A DNA stretch of 64,000 nt from Ceratothoa steindachneri. Its lineage: Eukaryota > Arthropoda > Malacostraca > Isopoda > Cymothoidae. The notes beneath the pieces were generated by a model. The model worked only from the letters and a program-made list of their open reading frames with translations. It was not told the DNA's origin and did not search any database. This document shows positions 39,301 through 51,300 of the stretch, one piece after another; the first letter of the stretch is position 1; each line of letters opens with the position of its first letter. The stretch is from NCBI GenBank assembly GCA_963969495.1, contig OZ018324.1, forward strand, positions 155,666,172 through 155,730,171, written 5' to 3'. The position numbers were made by a program, and so were the translations under genes.

Positions 39301-42300
39301 TTTGGTGTTTGGCCGAGCCCAGATTCCCTCCCATGGAAGGTCCTACTGTCTGAGGCTGGGTTGCCTCAAGGACCATGTCTATCTCAGGAGGGGCCTCCAG
39401 TTGGCCATCCCCTCCCAGGACATCACAGGTCCCGTTGGCAGCGTCACTAGTTATTTGTGGGGAGGCACAGGCCTTGACCCCGGCAAGGTTCAATATTCTT
39501 GCCAGCAGGTCTTTTGAGGGAAGCGACCCGAAGGGGTCTGGCTTCCCTCTCCCCCTTAAGGGGGTTTGCCCTACCGAGCCACTTCACTGAGGAGCGGTCG
39601 GCTATGAGCTGCCTGCTGGCTTTCTTGGCAGTCCACTTGGAAAGAAAATGGGGGACTGCTGCTGGAAAAAGGGAGGTGCCCAAAAGCACCTCCAGAGAAT
39701 GGGGTGAGGGAGTCCCCTACACCCGTAGGCGAAGGAGAGGAGTAAGCCTCCTCTCCCGTTAGAGAAATATGGATGACCCCTGCACAAGCACATGGGGAGG
39801 CACCTCCATTTTTTCTGTGGAGCTGCCCGAGGGCGGCTCCGTTGATGAACAAGGGGAAATGGGGAGAGTTTGGGGATTATTTTTTTCATTCATGGGCATG
39901 GTGACTCTATTTGTTCCATGGGAAGCAATCGCTCATCACCCCCTCGCAGTAGCCCGCTCTGCAAGGGCTGCATACAGGACCTGGCAGAGCCAGGTGCCGC
40001 CATTTCAGACCACCTCTCCTGCCTGGTGGCCTGGCAATCCCTCAGCATGGCAGCTCCACCTTGGACAGAGCCTAAAAAAATTAATAGAGTGTGAATTGAG
40101 AAGGAAAAGGGATGTGAGGAAGGTATGGGTGGGGATGAAGCAGGTTGTTAAAAACCCACCATCCCAAACCGCAGCTAGGGAATATTGTCCCCTCCCCTCT
40201 TAGCCCAGATCTAGGACGGTTGGCTGAGAAGAGGGTTAGCATCTACCTTGTGAAATTAAAGGCTGACCAGAGAAAGTTGTGGGAGAGGTTGTATGAAAAG
40301 CGACGAAGTAAGAGAGAAATACAGGCTGTCTGAGAGAAGGAGAAGAGGCTAAGCTGAGGTCGGATGGGGTGCTGAGTCCCATCAGCACAGTGGCTAGGAT
40401 GGCAAATCGCCCCTCTCCTTACAGGGAGGCGAAGGAGAGGAGTAAGCCTCCTCTCCTGTGAGAGGAGTAAGCCTCCTCTCCTGTTAGAGAAATTTGGAGG
40501 GTCCCCTGCATAAGAGAGGGGACGAGGTGACCTCCATGTTTTCTGTGGAGCTGCCTGAAGGCAGCTCCGTTGATTGTGAGGGGAAAAGGGGAAGTTTATT
40601 TTTATATTTGCATCATTGGGCATGGTGACCCTAAATTTTTCACAGGATGCACCATTCAAGATTACCCCTCCCGCCTGGAGGCCTGGCAGTCCATCAAAGA
40701 CACGGCGTAAAATTGATAGAGTGTGAAGAGAAAAGGAAAAGGGATGTGAGGAAGGTATGGGTGGGGATGAAGCAGGTTATTAAAAACTCACCATCCCAAA
40801 CCAGAGCTCAGGGGTTAAGGAATATTGTCCTCTTCCCCCTCAGCTCCGATTGGGGATAGTTGGCTGTAAAGAAGGTCAGTTTCTACCCTGTGAAAATACA
40901 GGCTGACCAGAGATTTTTTTTTTTTTATAGAGCCCATCTGGCAACTACCCACTTGGGCATAAGTCGCCGAAAAACACCACAGCCTAGAATTAGGCTACTT
41001 TAAAGTTAAAATATGAAAACTTAACAATCAATATAAATTGGAAAAACTTAACAATCGAAGCAATCTCCGGCAGCGGGGGGAGGTCCCCCTCACCCCAGTG
41101 CAGGAGAGTGCAACCTAAAACAAAACAATAACAAAAAAAAGGAACCTTAAATAAAGGGGAGAAGGCCGGCCTCCCCCAAAAAGTCAATAAGTCCACCAGT
41201 CATGGTGCACGCACTCGTCCCGAGTACAAGGGACAGGCGGTAGCGACCCCGCCCATCCCGGTACCGAGACAGGTATCGTGCGCGAAGATCACCCAGACTG
41301 GGACATTCGACAAGAATATGCCGAACAGTCTGGGGGACGACGCAGTCGTTGCAATAGGGCACATGCGAGCGCTCCACCAAGTAACGATGCGTCACACGAG
41401 TGTGTCCGATTCGAAAACGACAGAAAGCAACCTGAAGCCGCCGCGGCATTGGGGGATAGGTCCATGGGAACAGTCGCGGCGCAATGGCACGCAACTTTAA
41501 GTTCCCCTCGACCGTCTCCCATCTTCTTTGCCAAGCAGTCCGAAGAGCTGCCCGTATTCCTGCCATGTAGTCAGTGTGAGGAAGAGCGAAACGCTGGTCC
41601 GGTCGCAGAGTCCTCGCGGACTCTTTGGCGCCCTCATCGGCGCGCTTATTACCCGCAATTCCTACATGTCCAGGGACCCAGCAGAAGATAATCTCGACAT
41701 CTGCCCGGCTCGCCAAAACCGTGGCGTCACGGATTTCGCGAACCAGGGGATGCGGAGATTCCAATGCCCCGAGAGCACTCAGGGCGCTTTGTGAGTCGCT
41801 ATAAATCACAATCCGGTCTCCGAACCGGGCACGTCGCGTAATCTCCCGTACCGAGTGGTGTATTGCCACCAGCTCGGCCGTGAAGACAGACGCAGCGCCT
41901 GGTAGAGCCCCGCTGACTTCAAACAGAGGGGATACGGCGTGGAAGCCGACCCCCCCTTGGGACTTGGAGCCATCCGTATACACTGGCACAGTACCAGCGT
42001 GACACGATGTGTGCTCCAAAAAGGTCGAACGCAATACTCCCGGCGCAGTACAAGCTTTGGGAGCAGAGGCGTGGCGACAAATAGCCAAATGTGGTACCCT
42101 CCAGGGTGGCGTCCTGGGCAGAACCAGGGGCGCCACCGGCCCGAGAGCTATATCTACCTCTCGAAGGAGTTTCCTGGCCCTAAACCCAAAGGGCTTAGGG
42201 TATGACTGGCGTCTCTCGGCGGCATAGGCACCATCGAGATCAGCTGCGGATGCAGTGAGAGCTGTTGGCGACTGAGGGAGGCGCCGGGCTCGCGCGTACA

Positions 42301-45300
42301 GGCGAGTGATGCACTGCATGCGGCGCAGAGCGAGTGGCATCTCCCCAGCATCGACCAACAGGCTCTCAATGGGGGAAGTGCGGAAGGCACCGGTCGCAAG
42401 GCGAAGGCCGGTGTGGTGGATCGAATCCACCTTCCGCAATAAACGCTCGGCTGCGGATGCATAAAACTCGCATCCGTAGTCGAGCTTCGAGCGAACAAAG
42501 GATCGATAAAAAAGTAAGGCGGTAGCCCTATCAGCGCCCCAAGCGCTGAACGTCACGGAACGGAGAATGTCCATGGCGCGGGTACAAGAGACCCTAAGGC
42601 TGCGAATGTGAGCCTCCCAGGTGAGGCGTCGGTCGAATACAAGACCAAGGAAACGGTGCGACTCAACCACATCCAGGCGCACCCCATTAAGAAACAAATC
42701 TGGGTCGGGGTGAAGCCGTGGGTGGCGGCAGAAGTGCACCACCTTAGTCTTGGCCAAAGAAAACCGAAACCTGTGCGCTTCGGCATAGCGAGAGACGCGG
42801 TTCAATGCCTGTTGGAGTCGGCGCTCCAGAGTTGGCATCTGGGCCGCGCCAAAAGAGATCGAAAGGTCGTCCACGTAGAGCGTAGCGAGAACATCTTCCG
42901 GCAGCACCGAGGTGATGCCGTTGATGCTCAGGGCAAAGAGTGTGACACTGAGGACACTTCCCTGCGGGACACCCTCTTCCTGCTCCTTTGGGACGGAGAG
43001 GGCTCCCCCCACCCGTACGCGGAATCGACGATCTCGCAAAAATTCAGATATAAACATTGGGAGGCGTCCCCTCGCCCCCATCGTGTGGAGAGTCTCCATG
43101 ATACCGTATCGCCATGCGGTATCATAGGCCTTCTCCAGATCAAAAAACACCGTGGCGTAGTGCTGTCTACGAAGGAAAGCCTCGCAGACGGCATTTTCCA
43201 GTCGGAGCAGAGCATCCGACGTGGAGTGGAACTTACGGAAGCCGCACTGTGCAGAAGACAGATGGCCTCCGCTGTCCAGGAAATAGGCTAATCTAACATT
43301 TACCAATTTCTCCATCAACTTGCACACGCAAGAGGTTAGAGAGATTGGGCGGAAACCGGTCGGAGTAGAGTGATCTCTCCCCGGCTTGCGAAAGGCGAGC
43401 ACAGTAGCGATTCGCCAGGAGTCTGGGAGAAGACCTTCCACCCAGATCCTGTTGAACAAATCTAACAGAAAGGCCATGCCTCGCTCACCCAGGTGTCGAA
43501 GCATGGCGTACGGGACATCGTCCGGACCATGGGCGGTGTCCGCGCACGAAGCGAGAGCGGAGCGCAACTCACTCACAGTAAACTTGTCGTTGAAGGGTTC
43601 TCCGCCTCTGGAGGTAAAGTCCAGCCGGCGGCCTTCCGCGACATCACGACGTGCATTGAATGCTGGCGGAGCAGCATCACGGCTAGAGAATGCGGAAAAA
43701 GCGGTCGCTAAGGATTCCGCCACGGACGCGGGGTCCGAGATTGCGGTCCCATTCTCCTGGAGAACGGGAGGGGGGTCCTGCGAGAACTTGCCCCGAATCC
43801 TTTTGACTCGCTTCCACACCTCAGCTAAAGGGGTCTTCCCGTTAAGTGAAGACACGTATGCCCGCCAAGAAGAGCGGCGGGCGTGCTTCGAAATATACCG
43901 GAACCTAGCCCTAGCCCGACGAAATTCAGCGACAGTGAAATCGTTCGGGCGGCGCTTATAGCGCATGTAGGCATAACGCTTCTGTTTGAGGGCCGTCTCA
44001 CACTCGGCCGACCACCATGGGAGTGGTCGGCGTGCAAAACGGCCAGACGTCCTAGGAATAGTAGTCAGGCCCACGGCGATGAGGTTGCCGGAGAAGAACT
44101 CAACGGCATCATCTACCGACCTAAACTCCTCGACTGAGATAGAGAATTCAGTCATTTCCTGAAATGCAGGCCACCGCGCCCGCGCCAAGCACCACCGAGG
44201 TGGTCTCTCAGGCGGCAGTTGCCCTGAAAATGATATTTCAATGGGAAAGTGATCACTACCATGGAGGTCATCGACCACCCCCCAATCAAAATCAGGCTGT
44301 GCATCCGAAGAGCACAAAGATAGGTCAAGGCAAGAAAATGAAGCGGTTCTCGGACAGTGATGCGTAAACTCATCCACGTTTAGGACACCCATCTCAAGCT
44401 CTTCGATCAGATCGGCAAGGACTTGTCCCCTGGGATTTATGGAGTAATCTCCCCAGAGAGGATGCCTGCCGTTCAGATCTCCAAGCAAGAGATAGGGCCT
44501 CGGCAACCGTGCAACGACGCGGCGGAAGTCCCCCGCGTCGAAGTCAGCTGACGGTGGAATGTACGCAGAAATGATAGTATACCTCCTATCCAGGTGCAGC
44601 TGCACAGCCACTGCCTGAAAGGAGGTATCTAAAGAGAAAGGAAGAACGGAGACATCATGCCGGGTGTAAACTGCGCATCCCCCAGCCCGGCCATCCCGAG
44701 GTGGTGGGGTCGCAAGACCCTTATACCCCGGGAGGGCAGGGAGGGGGCACGCACCTAGCATGGTCTCCTGCAAAAAAATAGCTAACGGGGAACGGGACGA
44801 GACGAGCCTCCGCAGCTCCTCCCAGCTGGCCCGGAGTCCACGGCAATTCCATTGAAGGAATATGCCCTCCAGGCCTAGCTCGGAGGAGACGCGGGGGCCC
44901 TCCTCGAATTGAAGGCCCTCACGGGAATGGCCGTACGCTTCCCGGGGGCAGAACCCCGGGCGCTGTTGGCCGGACAAAGCGCTGAAGGCGCTGTCGCCTT
45001 CGAGGACTTATTGGGGGAGGTTGGGCTCGCCATGCGAGTGTTTTCCTCCCTCCGCCTCGAAACCTTAGGCGGGCGTTGCGGCTTCGGAGGCGGGGGGCCC
45101 TCTTTTCGAGGAACCACCGTCTCCGAGCCACTCGCTCCACCTCGGGACGTGGGCGAAGGAGCCGAAGGTCCTTTGTTGCTGTCCTCCTTTCGGGGGACAG
45201 CTTTAGGAACCCCGGAAGATGGCCTAGCGACCATCTTCAGGGGTGTTGCCTCCTGTGAGTCTAACGACTCGGTGGAGGCGCGTGGCCGTTTCGCCTTACG

Positions 45301-48300
45301 GGAAACGGTCACGCTGGGGGAAGAGGGGGGAGCCCTGGTTTTAGCCGGGGCAGGGTATGAGCCCTTTTTGCCGCCAGCTTTACCAGGGGAGCGCCCGGGT
45401 TGGGTAGAGCCCGCAGAAGGGCTCCGAATGGGCGTGGAAACAACCGTGCTCGTTGGCCTGGATGGGCCGGGAGCAGAGGGTGCCTTCCTAACTATTGAGG
45501 CATATGACGTCCCAGGCAGAGCCGGGCGCGCCAGGACCAAGTCCTTTGCCTCGCGGAATGAGAGTCGATCCTGGGCCTGAACGGCCAGGATTTCTTTCTC
45601 AAGGAGATATGCACCACATTGCTTCGAAGAAGCAGGGTGCGGCTCTCCGCAATTGACACACTTGGCCACACACGATTTGGACTTATCGTGTGCGACCTTG
45701 GAGCAATTTACACAGACTTCGGGTGACCCCGACTTTGCACGTCTACATGAGCGATTCGTATGGCCGAAGCGGTGACAGTAATAGCACCGCCGCGGCAGTG
45801 GCACGAATGCCTTCACGCGGTAGCGGTACCAACCGGCACGCACCGACTCAGGGAGCTTGTCACAGTCGAACGTGACGAAGAGTGTAGGGGTGGGTCTCGA
45901 GGCCCCTCCCTGTTTTCTCATCACACGTTCGACCTTGACCGCCCCATGGTCGGCCAGCTCTAAGGTGATGTCTTCAATGGAGTAGTCAACGAGTTCCCTC
46001 GCATAAACTACTCCTTTCACAAAGTTCATGGTAGAGTGCGGCGTCACACTCACCGGGGTGCCATGAAGTGTCCGAAGAGCACTAATCCTGGCCGCCTCGG
46101 CGGGATTCGCCGCATTCGCCAGAAGGCTCCCGTCCGAGAAACGGGTTACCTTCGGCTCTCTACCAATTGCACTAGCTAATCCTCTCCGCTGATGGATCAT
46201 GTTGCCCTTGGACAACATGGTGCCATCAGTGGAGCGAATAACGAGGAAGCGTTTGAAGCCAGCGGGCTCGAAAACGCCAGGTAACCTCTGAATCAGGGGC
46301 CCCGATGTCATCGAGGCTCCGCCCTGTGCACTCTTGGTAGTAGTCTTCTTTGTCAGGGGCTCCGCAACCGGGGGGGCAGAGGGGGCGGATGTGCCGATCT
46401 TGGCTTGGTCGCTTGCCAGAGTGGCAGCAGACCCATCCGTCCCCGCAGCCCCCGCGGATGGAGAGGAGCCCCGAGTCTTTTTGGTCTTTTTAGTCTTTTT
46501 CTTTTTCGGAGAGGAGGGCGGGGAATGAACCCGCTTTTCACCTCCGCCGGCAGAAGTCCCCAGGCCAGATGGACCAGCCTCAGCCAGGTCCCTCTCCGAA
46601 ATGGAGAAGGTCCTGGTTGTCGTAGGGGCACCTGTCGGAGGAGATCCCTCCCCTCCTTCTACTGCCTCGGAGCCCTCAGCCATTTGAGGAGGACCTTGCA
46701 TAGGGGCGGATTCGGGTTCGGTGCTTGGCGCCGAGCCCGAATTCCCCCCCATGGAAGGCCCTACCGTCTGGGGCTGGGTCTCCTCAAGGACCATGTCTAT
46801 CACAGGAGGGGCCTCCAATTGGCCATCCCCTCCCAGGACATCGCAGGTCCCCTTGGCAGTGTCGCCAGTCTTGTATGGGGAGGCACAGGCCTTGACCCCG
46901 GCAAGGTTTAAAATTCTTGCCAGCAGGTCTTTTGAGGGAAGCGACCGAAGGGGCCTGGCTTCCCTCTCCCCCCTAAGGGGGTTTGCCCTACCGAGCCGCT
47001 TTGATGGGAAGCGGCTGGCTAAGGGCTGCCTGCTGGCTTTCTTGGCAGTCCCCTTGAAAAGAAAAGATGGGACTGCCGCTGGGAAAAGGGAGGTGCCCGA
47101 AAGCACCTCCAGAGAAGGGGGTGAGGGGGAGTCCCCTGCACCCGTAGGCGAAGGAGAGGAGTAAGCCTCCTCTCCGGTTAGAGAAATATGGAGGGTCCCC
47201 TGTGCAAGCACAGGGGGGGGGACCTCCATTTTTTCGGTGGAGCTGCCCAAGGGCGGCTCCGTCGATGAGCAAGGGGGAGTTAAAGGGGTTTGGGGGTTTT
47301 TTTTTTGTTGTTCATCTATGGGCATGGTGACCCTATTTTTGCCACGGGACGCAATAGCTCATCACCCCTCGCAGTAGCCCGCACTGCGAGAGGTGCTTAC
47401 AAGCCCGGCAGAGCCAGGCGCCGCCATTCGGGACCACCCCTCCCGCCTGGTGGCCTGGCAGTCCATTGGCATGGCGGCTCCACCTTGGACACGGCGTAAA
47501 AAATATAGGTTGTGAAGAGGAGAGGAAAAGGGATGTGAGGAAGGTATGGGTGGGGATGAAGCAGGTTGTTAAAAAACCCCCATCCCGAACCGGAGCTCAG
47601 GGGTTAGGGGACAATGTCCCCTCCCCCCTCAGCCCCGATCCGGGGTGGTTGGCTTGAGAAGAAGGTCAGCATTCTACCCTTTGAAATTAGAGGCTGACCA
47701 GAGAAAGTTGTGGGAGAGGTTGTATGAAAAGCGACAAGGTAGGGGAGAAATCGGGCTATCTGAAGGAAGGAAGAGAGGCTAAGCTGGGGCCGGACGGAGC
47801 GCTGGATCCCGTCAGCACGGCGGCCAGGATGGCAAATCGCCGCGCCCCTTACGTGGGGCTGACCAGAGAAACTTGTGAGAGTGACAAAGTGACAGGCTGT
47901 CTGAAAGGAGAAGAGGTTAAGCTGGGGCCGGACAGGGGATTGAGTCCTGTCAGCATGATGGCCAGGAAGGCAAATCGCTGCACCACTTACAGGGTGGAAG
48001 TGAGGAAGTAGGGGAGAAATACAGGCTGTCTAAAAGGAGAAGAGGCTAAGCTGGGGCCAGACATGGCGCAGAGTCCCATCAGCACAGCAGCCAAGAAGGC
48101 AAATCAGCATGCCCCTTATGGGGGGCTCTCAATGGGAAACATGCAGAAGTTGCCAGGAGGAGACTGGTGTGGTGGATTGAGTCCAATTTCCGCAATACAT
48201 GCTTGGATGCAGATGCGTAAAAATCACATCTATAGTCAAGCTTCGAACCAACAAGGATGCATTGAAAAGTGTATTTATGTGTGTGTGTGTGTGTTATTGA

Positions 48301-51300
48301 TGATAACAAGGTTGTGATTAAGAATATTTTGAGGTGGTAAGATCATATAAGGAGAAATGAAAGGAAATAGATGCATAAAAAGAAAATACACGAGAGAAGA
48401 GCCTGACCACAAGGCATGCTTGGGCATTTCTGCCCAGAGATAAATCCCGATTGGCAAATGATACAGTACACCACTCCATCACTATAATAGTTCAATATAG
48501 TGCAAAAATAATTGATGGGTGGACTTGTTCTTGATGGGGCATATAAGAGTGGGTATTTTTTTGAGTGGTTTGAATGTGCAGTGACCCCATCTCATTGAAA
48601 GTAGTTATGGTTGAGTGTTGAAGGATTAAGATACACTCCCATTCAAACTCCATCCCTGATGAATTCACCTTATGTCAAAAGTTTGCTTAAGAAGCAATTT
48701 TCTTTCAATAATTTGCTCAATAATGTCTTTTAAGGACTGATTTTCCTTTCTGGGATTTTCAGAAAAGTTATATTTATTCTATATGTTACAAGTAAATATC
48801 TTTACCTTGGTCATAATTTTTTCCTGTAAAACTCCCCAGGTTAGGTAGGAGACTTGCAATCCTAAGAAGCAGAAGGCCATTAATAGAAAGTCATTAAAAA
48901 GAGTCTTCTCCCTTTTGTTAGATGTCTTTGTACTGCTTGTTTCATCCACAATCTTGTCAAATGGATGTCCATAAACACAAGAGACAATCAGCTGGGAAAC
49001 ATATCCAGACCCTAAAGAGTGCAACAAAATCAGCATGTTAGTGAAATATACTCAATAATATAACTAGTTTCAGATTGAGAAGGTACCTATATACCAAAAG
49101 CATGGACTTAACTTAGGCTTAAACCAAGTATTTAGCAGGGAGGAATTTGTCATATGACTTAAATGTTAAACCACTTATTATTTTTATATATGTAGGCCTT
49201 ACAAATGCTTTACAAAAATGTAAATGATATGAAAAGCCTTCACATTCTTAAATTCCAAATGAGATATTTGAACCAAAGCAAAGCCTTTTTCCGCCAATGG
49301 AAAAGAGAGAGAACTGTCAATTGATGCTAGTAAGTCCTGCTCATCAAAAACATGTTAATGAAGCACAAGCAATCAAGGCAGTGATAGAGAGGAAAGATAT
49401 TTTCTATGGGAAACCAGCAGGTTTCAACCAAGAATCGGATGTAAATACTCTAAACTGGATAAGAGAGATGCAAAGCAGTAGCAACATGCAACAGAAAATG
49501 GAAGGCAAAGGATGAGGATAGGATACAGTGAATCTGGTATGGCAGGAGTTGAAGATGCAAGAGATAAGGTATATGAGGTGTCCATTGGTTATTATGGTAT
49601 GGGCCATGTGGAGGTAGGACAGCACAATTTATTTATGGCTGAAATGGTGAAAAGGTGAGACTCAGGAGCTAATGATGTAGATTTGCCAGGTGGCAAGAAG
49701 TACAAATACACTATCTTATTCATGGGAGAGGGAACTGCTAGGCTGTCTGAAGCTGCCTGAGTCACTTGGACAGCCACCTTGCTACCAAGTAACCTAACAT
49801 GAGAGAACACCCAGCAAAAGTGACCATTCTATTGGATTGAGACAAACTTCATTCAAGGACAAACCATTATTATAGGGGGGAGGATGGAAGTAGTATGCAG
49901 TGGAGAGGAGATACTCCAGAAATCTTTGACTATCACAAATTTGCCAGAAGAGGATAAGAGGATAAGGAAAGCCTCCTGGATGCAAAACAATTCTGCAGAG
50001 TATAAAGAACACCCAGGTTGGAGCCAGAAAGATGAGCATGAGGCAATGATAAAATGGTTTATCCAGTGTGGACAGATGCAGTGTAGCAAATGATGAATGT
50101 GCAAATGTGGCAAAACCTGGTTAAATAAAGAGGAGAAGGCCGGACTCCCCCCTAAAGTCTATAAATCCACCAGTCAATGTGCACAAACCCATCCCGAGTA
50201 CAAGGGACAGCCGGTAGTGACCCCGCCCATACCAGTACCTGAACGGGTAACGTGTGCGGAGATCAATCACCCAGACTGGGACATTCAACACAAATGTGCC
50301 GAACAGTCTGAGGGACAATGCAGTCTTCACAGTAGGGCGCTGGCGAGCGATCCATCAAATGGCAGTGCATCCGGCGAGTGTGTCCAATTCGGAGATGACA
50401 GAAAGCAACCTGAAGCCTTCGCGGCATTGGTGGGTAGGTCCATGGGAACAGTCGCGGCGCATTGGCACACAACTTTAAGTTCCCTTCGACTGTGTCCCAT
50501 TTTCTTTGCCAAGCAGCCTGAAGAGCTGCCTGTATTCCTGCCATGTGTCGGTGTGAAAGAGCGAAATGCTGGTACTGTCGCAGAGTCCTCGCTGACTCTT
50601 TGGCACGCTCATTCCCAGTAATTCCTGCATGTCCAGGAACCCAGCAGAAGATAATCTCGACATCCGCCGGGCTTGCCAAAACCATGGCATCACGGATATC
50701 GTGAAGCAGAGAATGCCGACATTCCAAAACCCCGAGAGAACTCAGGATGCTTTGTGAGTCGCTATAGATCACAATCACAGAGGCAGCGCCTAGCAGAGCC
50801 CAGCTGACTTCAAACAGAGGGCATACGACATGGAAGCCGACCCCTACTTCGAACTTGGAGCCATCCATATACACTGGGACGGTTCCAGCGTGACACGAGG
50901 TGTGCTGCAAAAAGGTCGAACGCAATATTCCCGGCGCTGTACAAGCTTTGGAAGCAGTGGCGTGGTGACAAATAGCAAAATGTGGTACCCTCAAGGATGG
51001 CGTCCTAAACAGAAGCAGGAGCACCACCAGCCCGAGAGCTATACTTAGCTCTCGAAGGAGTTTCCTGGCCCTAAACCCAAAGCGCTTAGGGTATAACTGG
51101 CGTCTCTCGGCGGGATAGGCACCGTCAAAATCAGCTGCCGATGCAGTGAGAGCTGTTGGCGAATGGGGGAGGCGACGGACTCGCGTGCACAGGCGAATAA
51201 TGCACTGCACACGGCGTAGAACAAGTGGAATCTCCACAGCATCGACTAGTAGGCTCTCAATGGGGGAAGTGCGGAAGGCACCGGTCGCAAGGGAAAGGCC

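Larger units (their letters stand above)
33711..40913 (-). mobile_element. I-group LINE copy E, near full length with a duplicated 5' region; host of copy D
   Basis: It begins with a T tract (33,711-33,731) and has the family 3' UTR with hairpin at 33,784-33,799. Then come degraded ORF2 and ORF1, and a 5' UTR with one monomer up to about 40,427. A second 5' module follows: the ORF1 start and 5' UTR sequence appear again at 40,428-40,913. Copy D inserted here. The rest of E's 5' end continues beyond D at 47,870-48,123. E is flanked by GGCTCAAATG on the left and GGCTCTCAATG on the right (48,124-48,134), a diverged target duplication from copy C's ORF2. Confidence 0.82.
40914..47856 (-). mobile_element. 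I-group LINE copy D, full length, both ORFs open
   Basis: A 6.9-kb element starting at a T13 tail (40,914-40,926) and ending in a 5' UTR monomer near 47,856. GGCTGACCAGAGA occurs immediately before the tail (40,901-40,913) and again at the 5' end (47,857-47,869), read as a 13-bp target duplication. That motif belongs to the element's own 5' UTR because D landed in copy E, so the exact 5' boundary could instead be near 47,690. D is much more GC-rich than the flanking introns. It is the best preserved and apparently youngest copy, and may still be competent. Confidence 0.88.

Noticed and set aside
42608..43291. Plus-strand 227-codon frame opposite ORF2
   Set aside because: Shadow of the RT domain in a GC-rich region; no independent domain.
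44909..45580. Plus-strand 223-codon frame opposite ORF1 (and 19570-20214 in copy A)
   Set aside because: Shadow of the GC-rich minus-strand ORF1; conserved only because ORF1 is conserved. No family match.
48079..48309. 76-codon minus-strand frame as a gene
   Set aside because: It is the upstream piece of split LINE copy C plus a GT repeat.
49300..50100. RNase H relic as the missing 3' end of LINE copy G
   Set aside because: Copy G already has its own RNase H and CCHC upstream; the relic's motifs differ, so it is another family.
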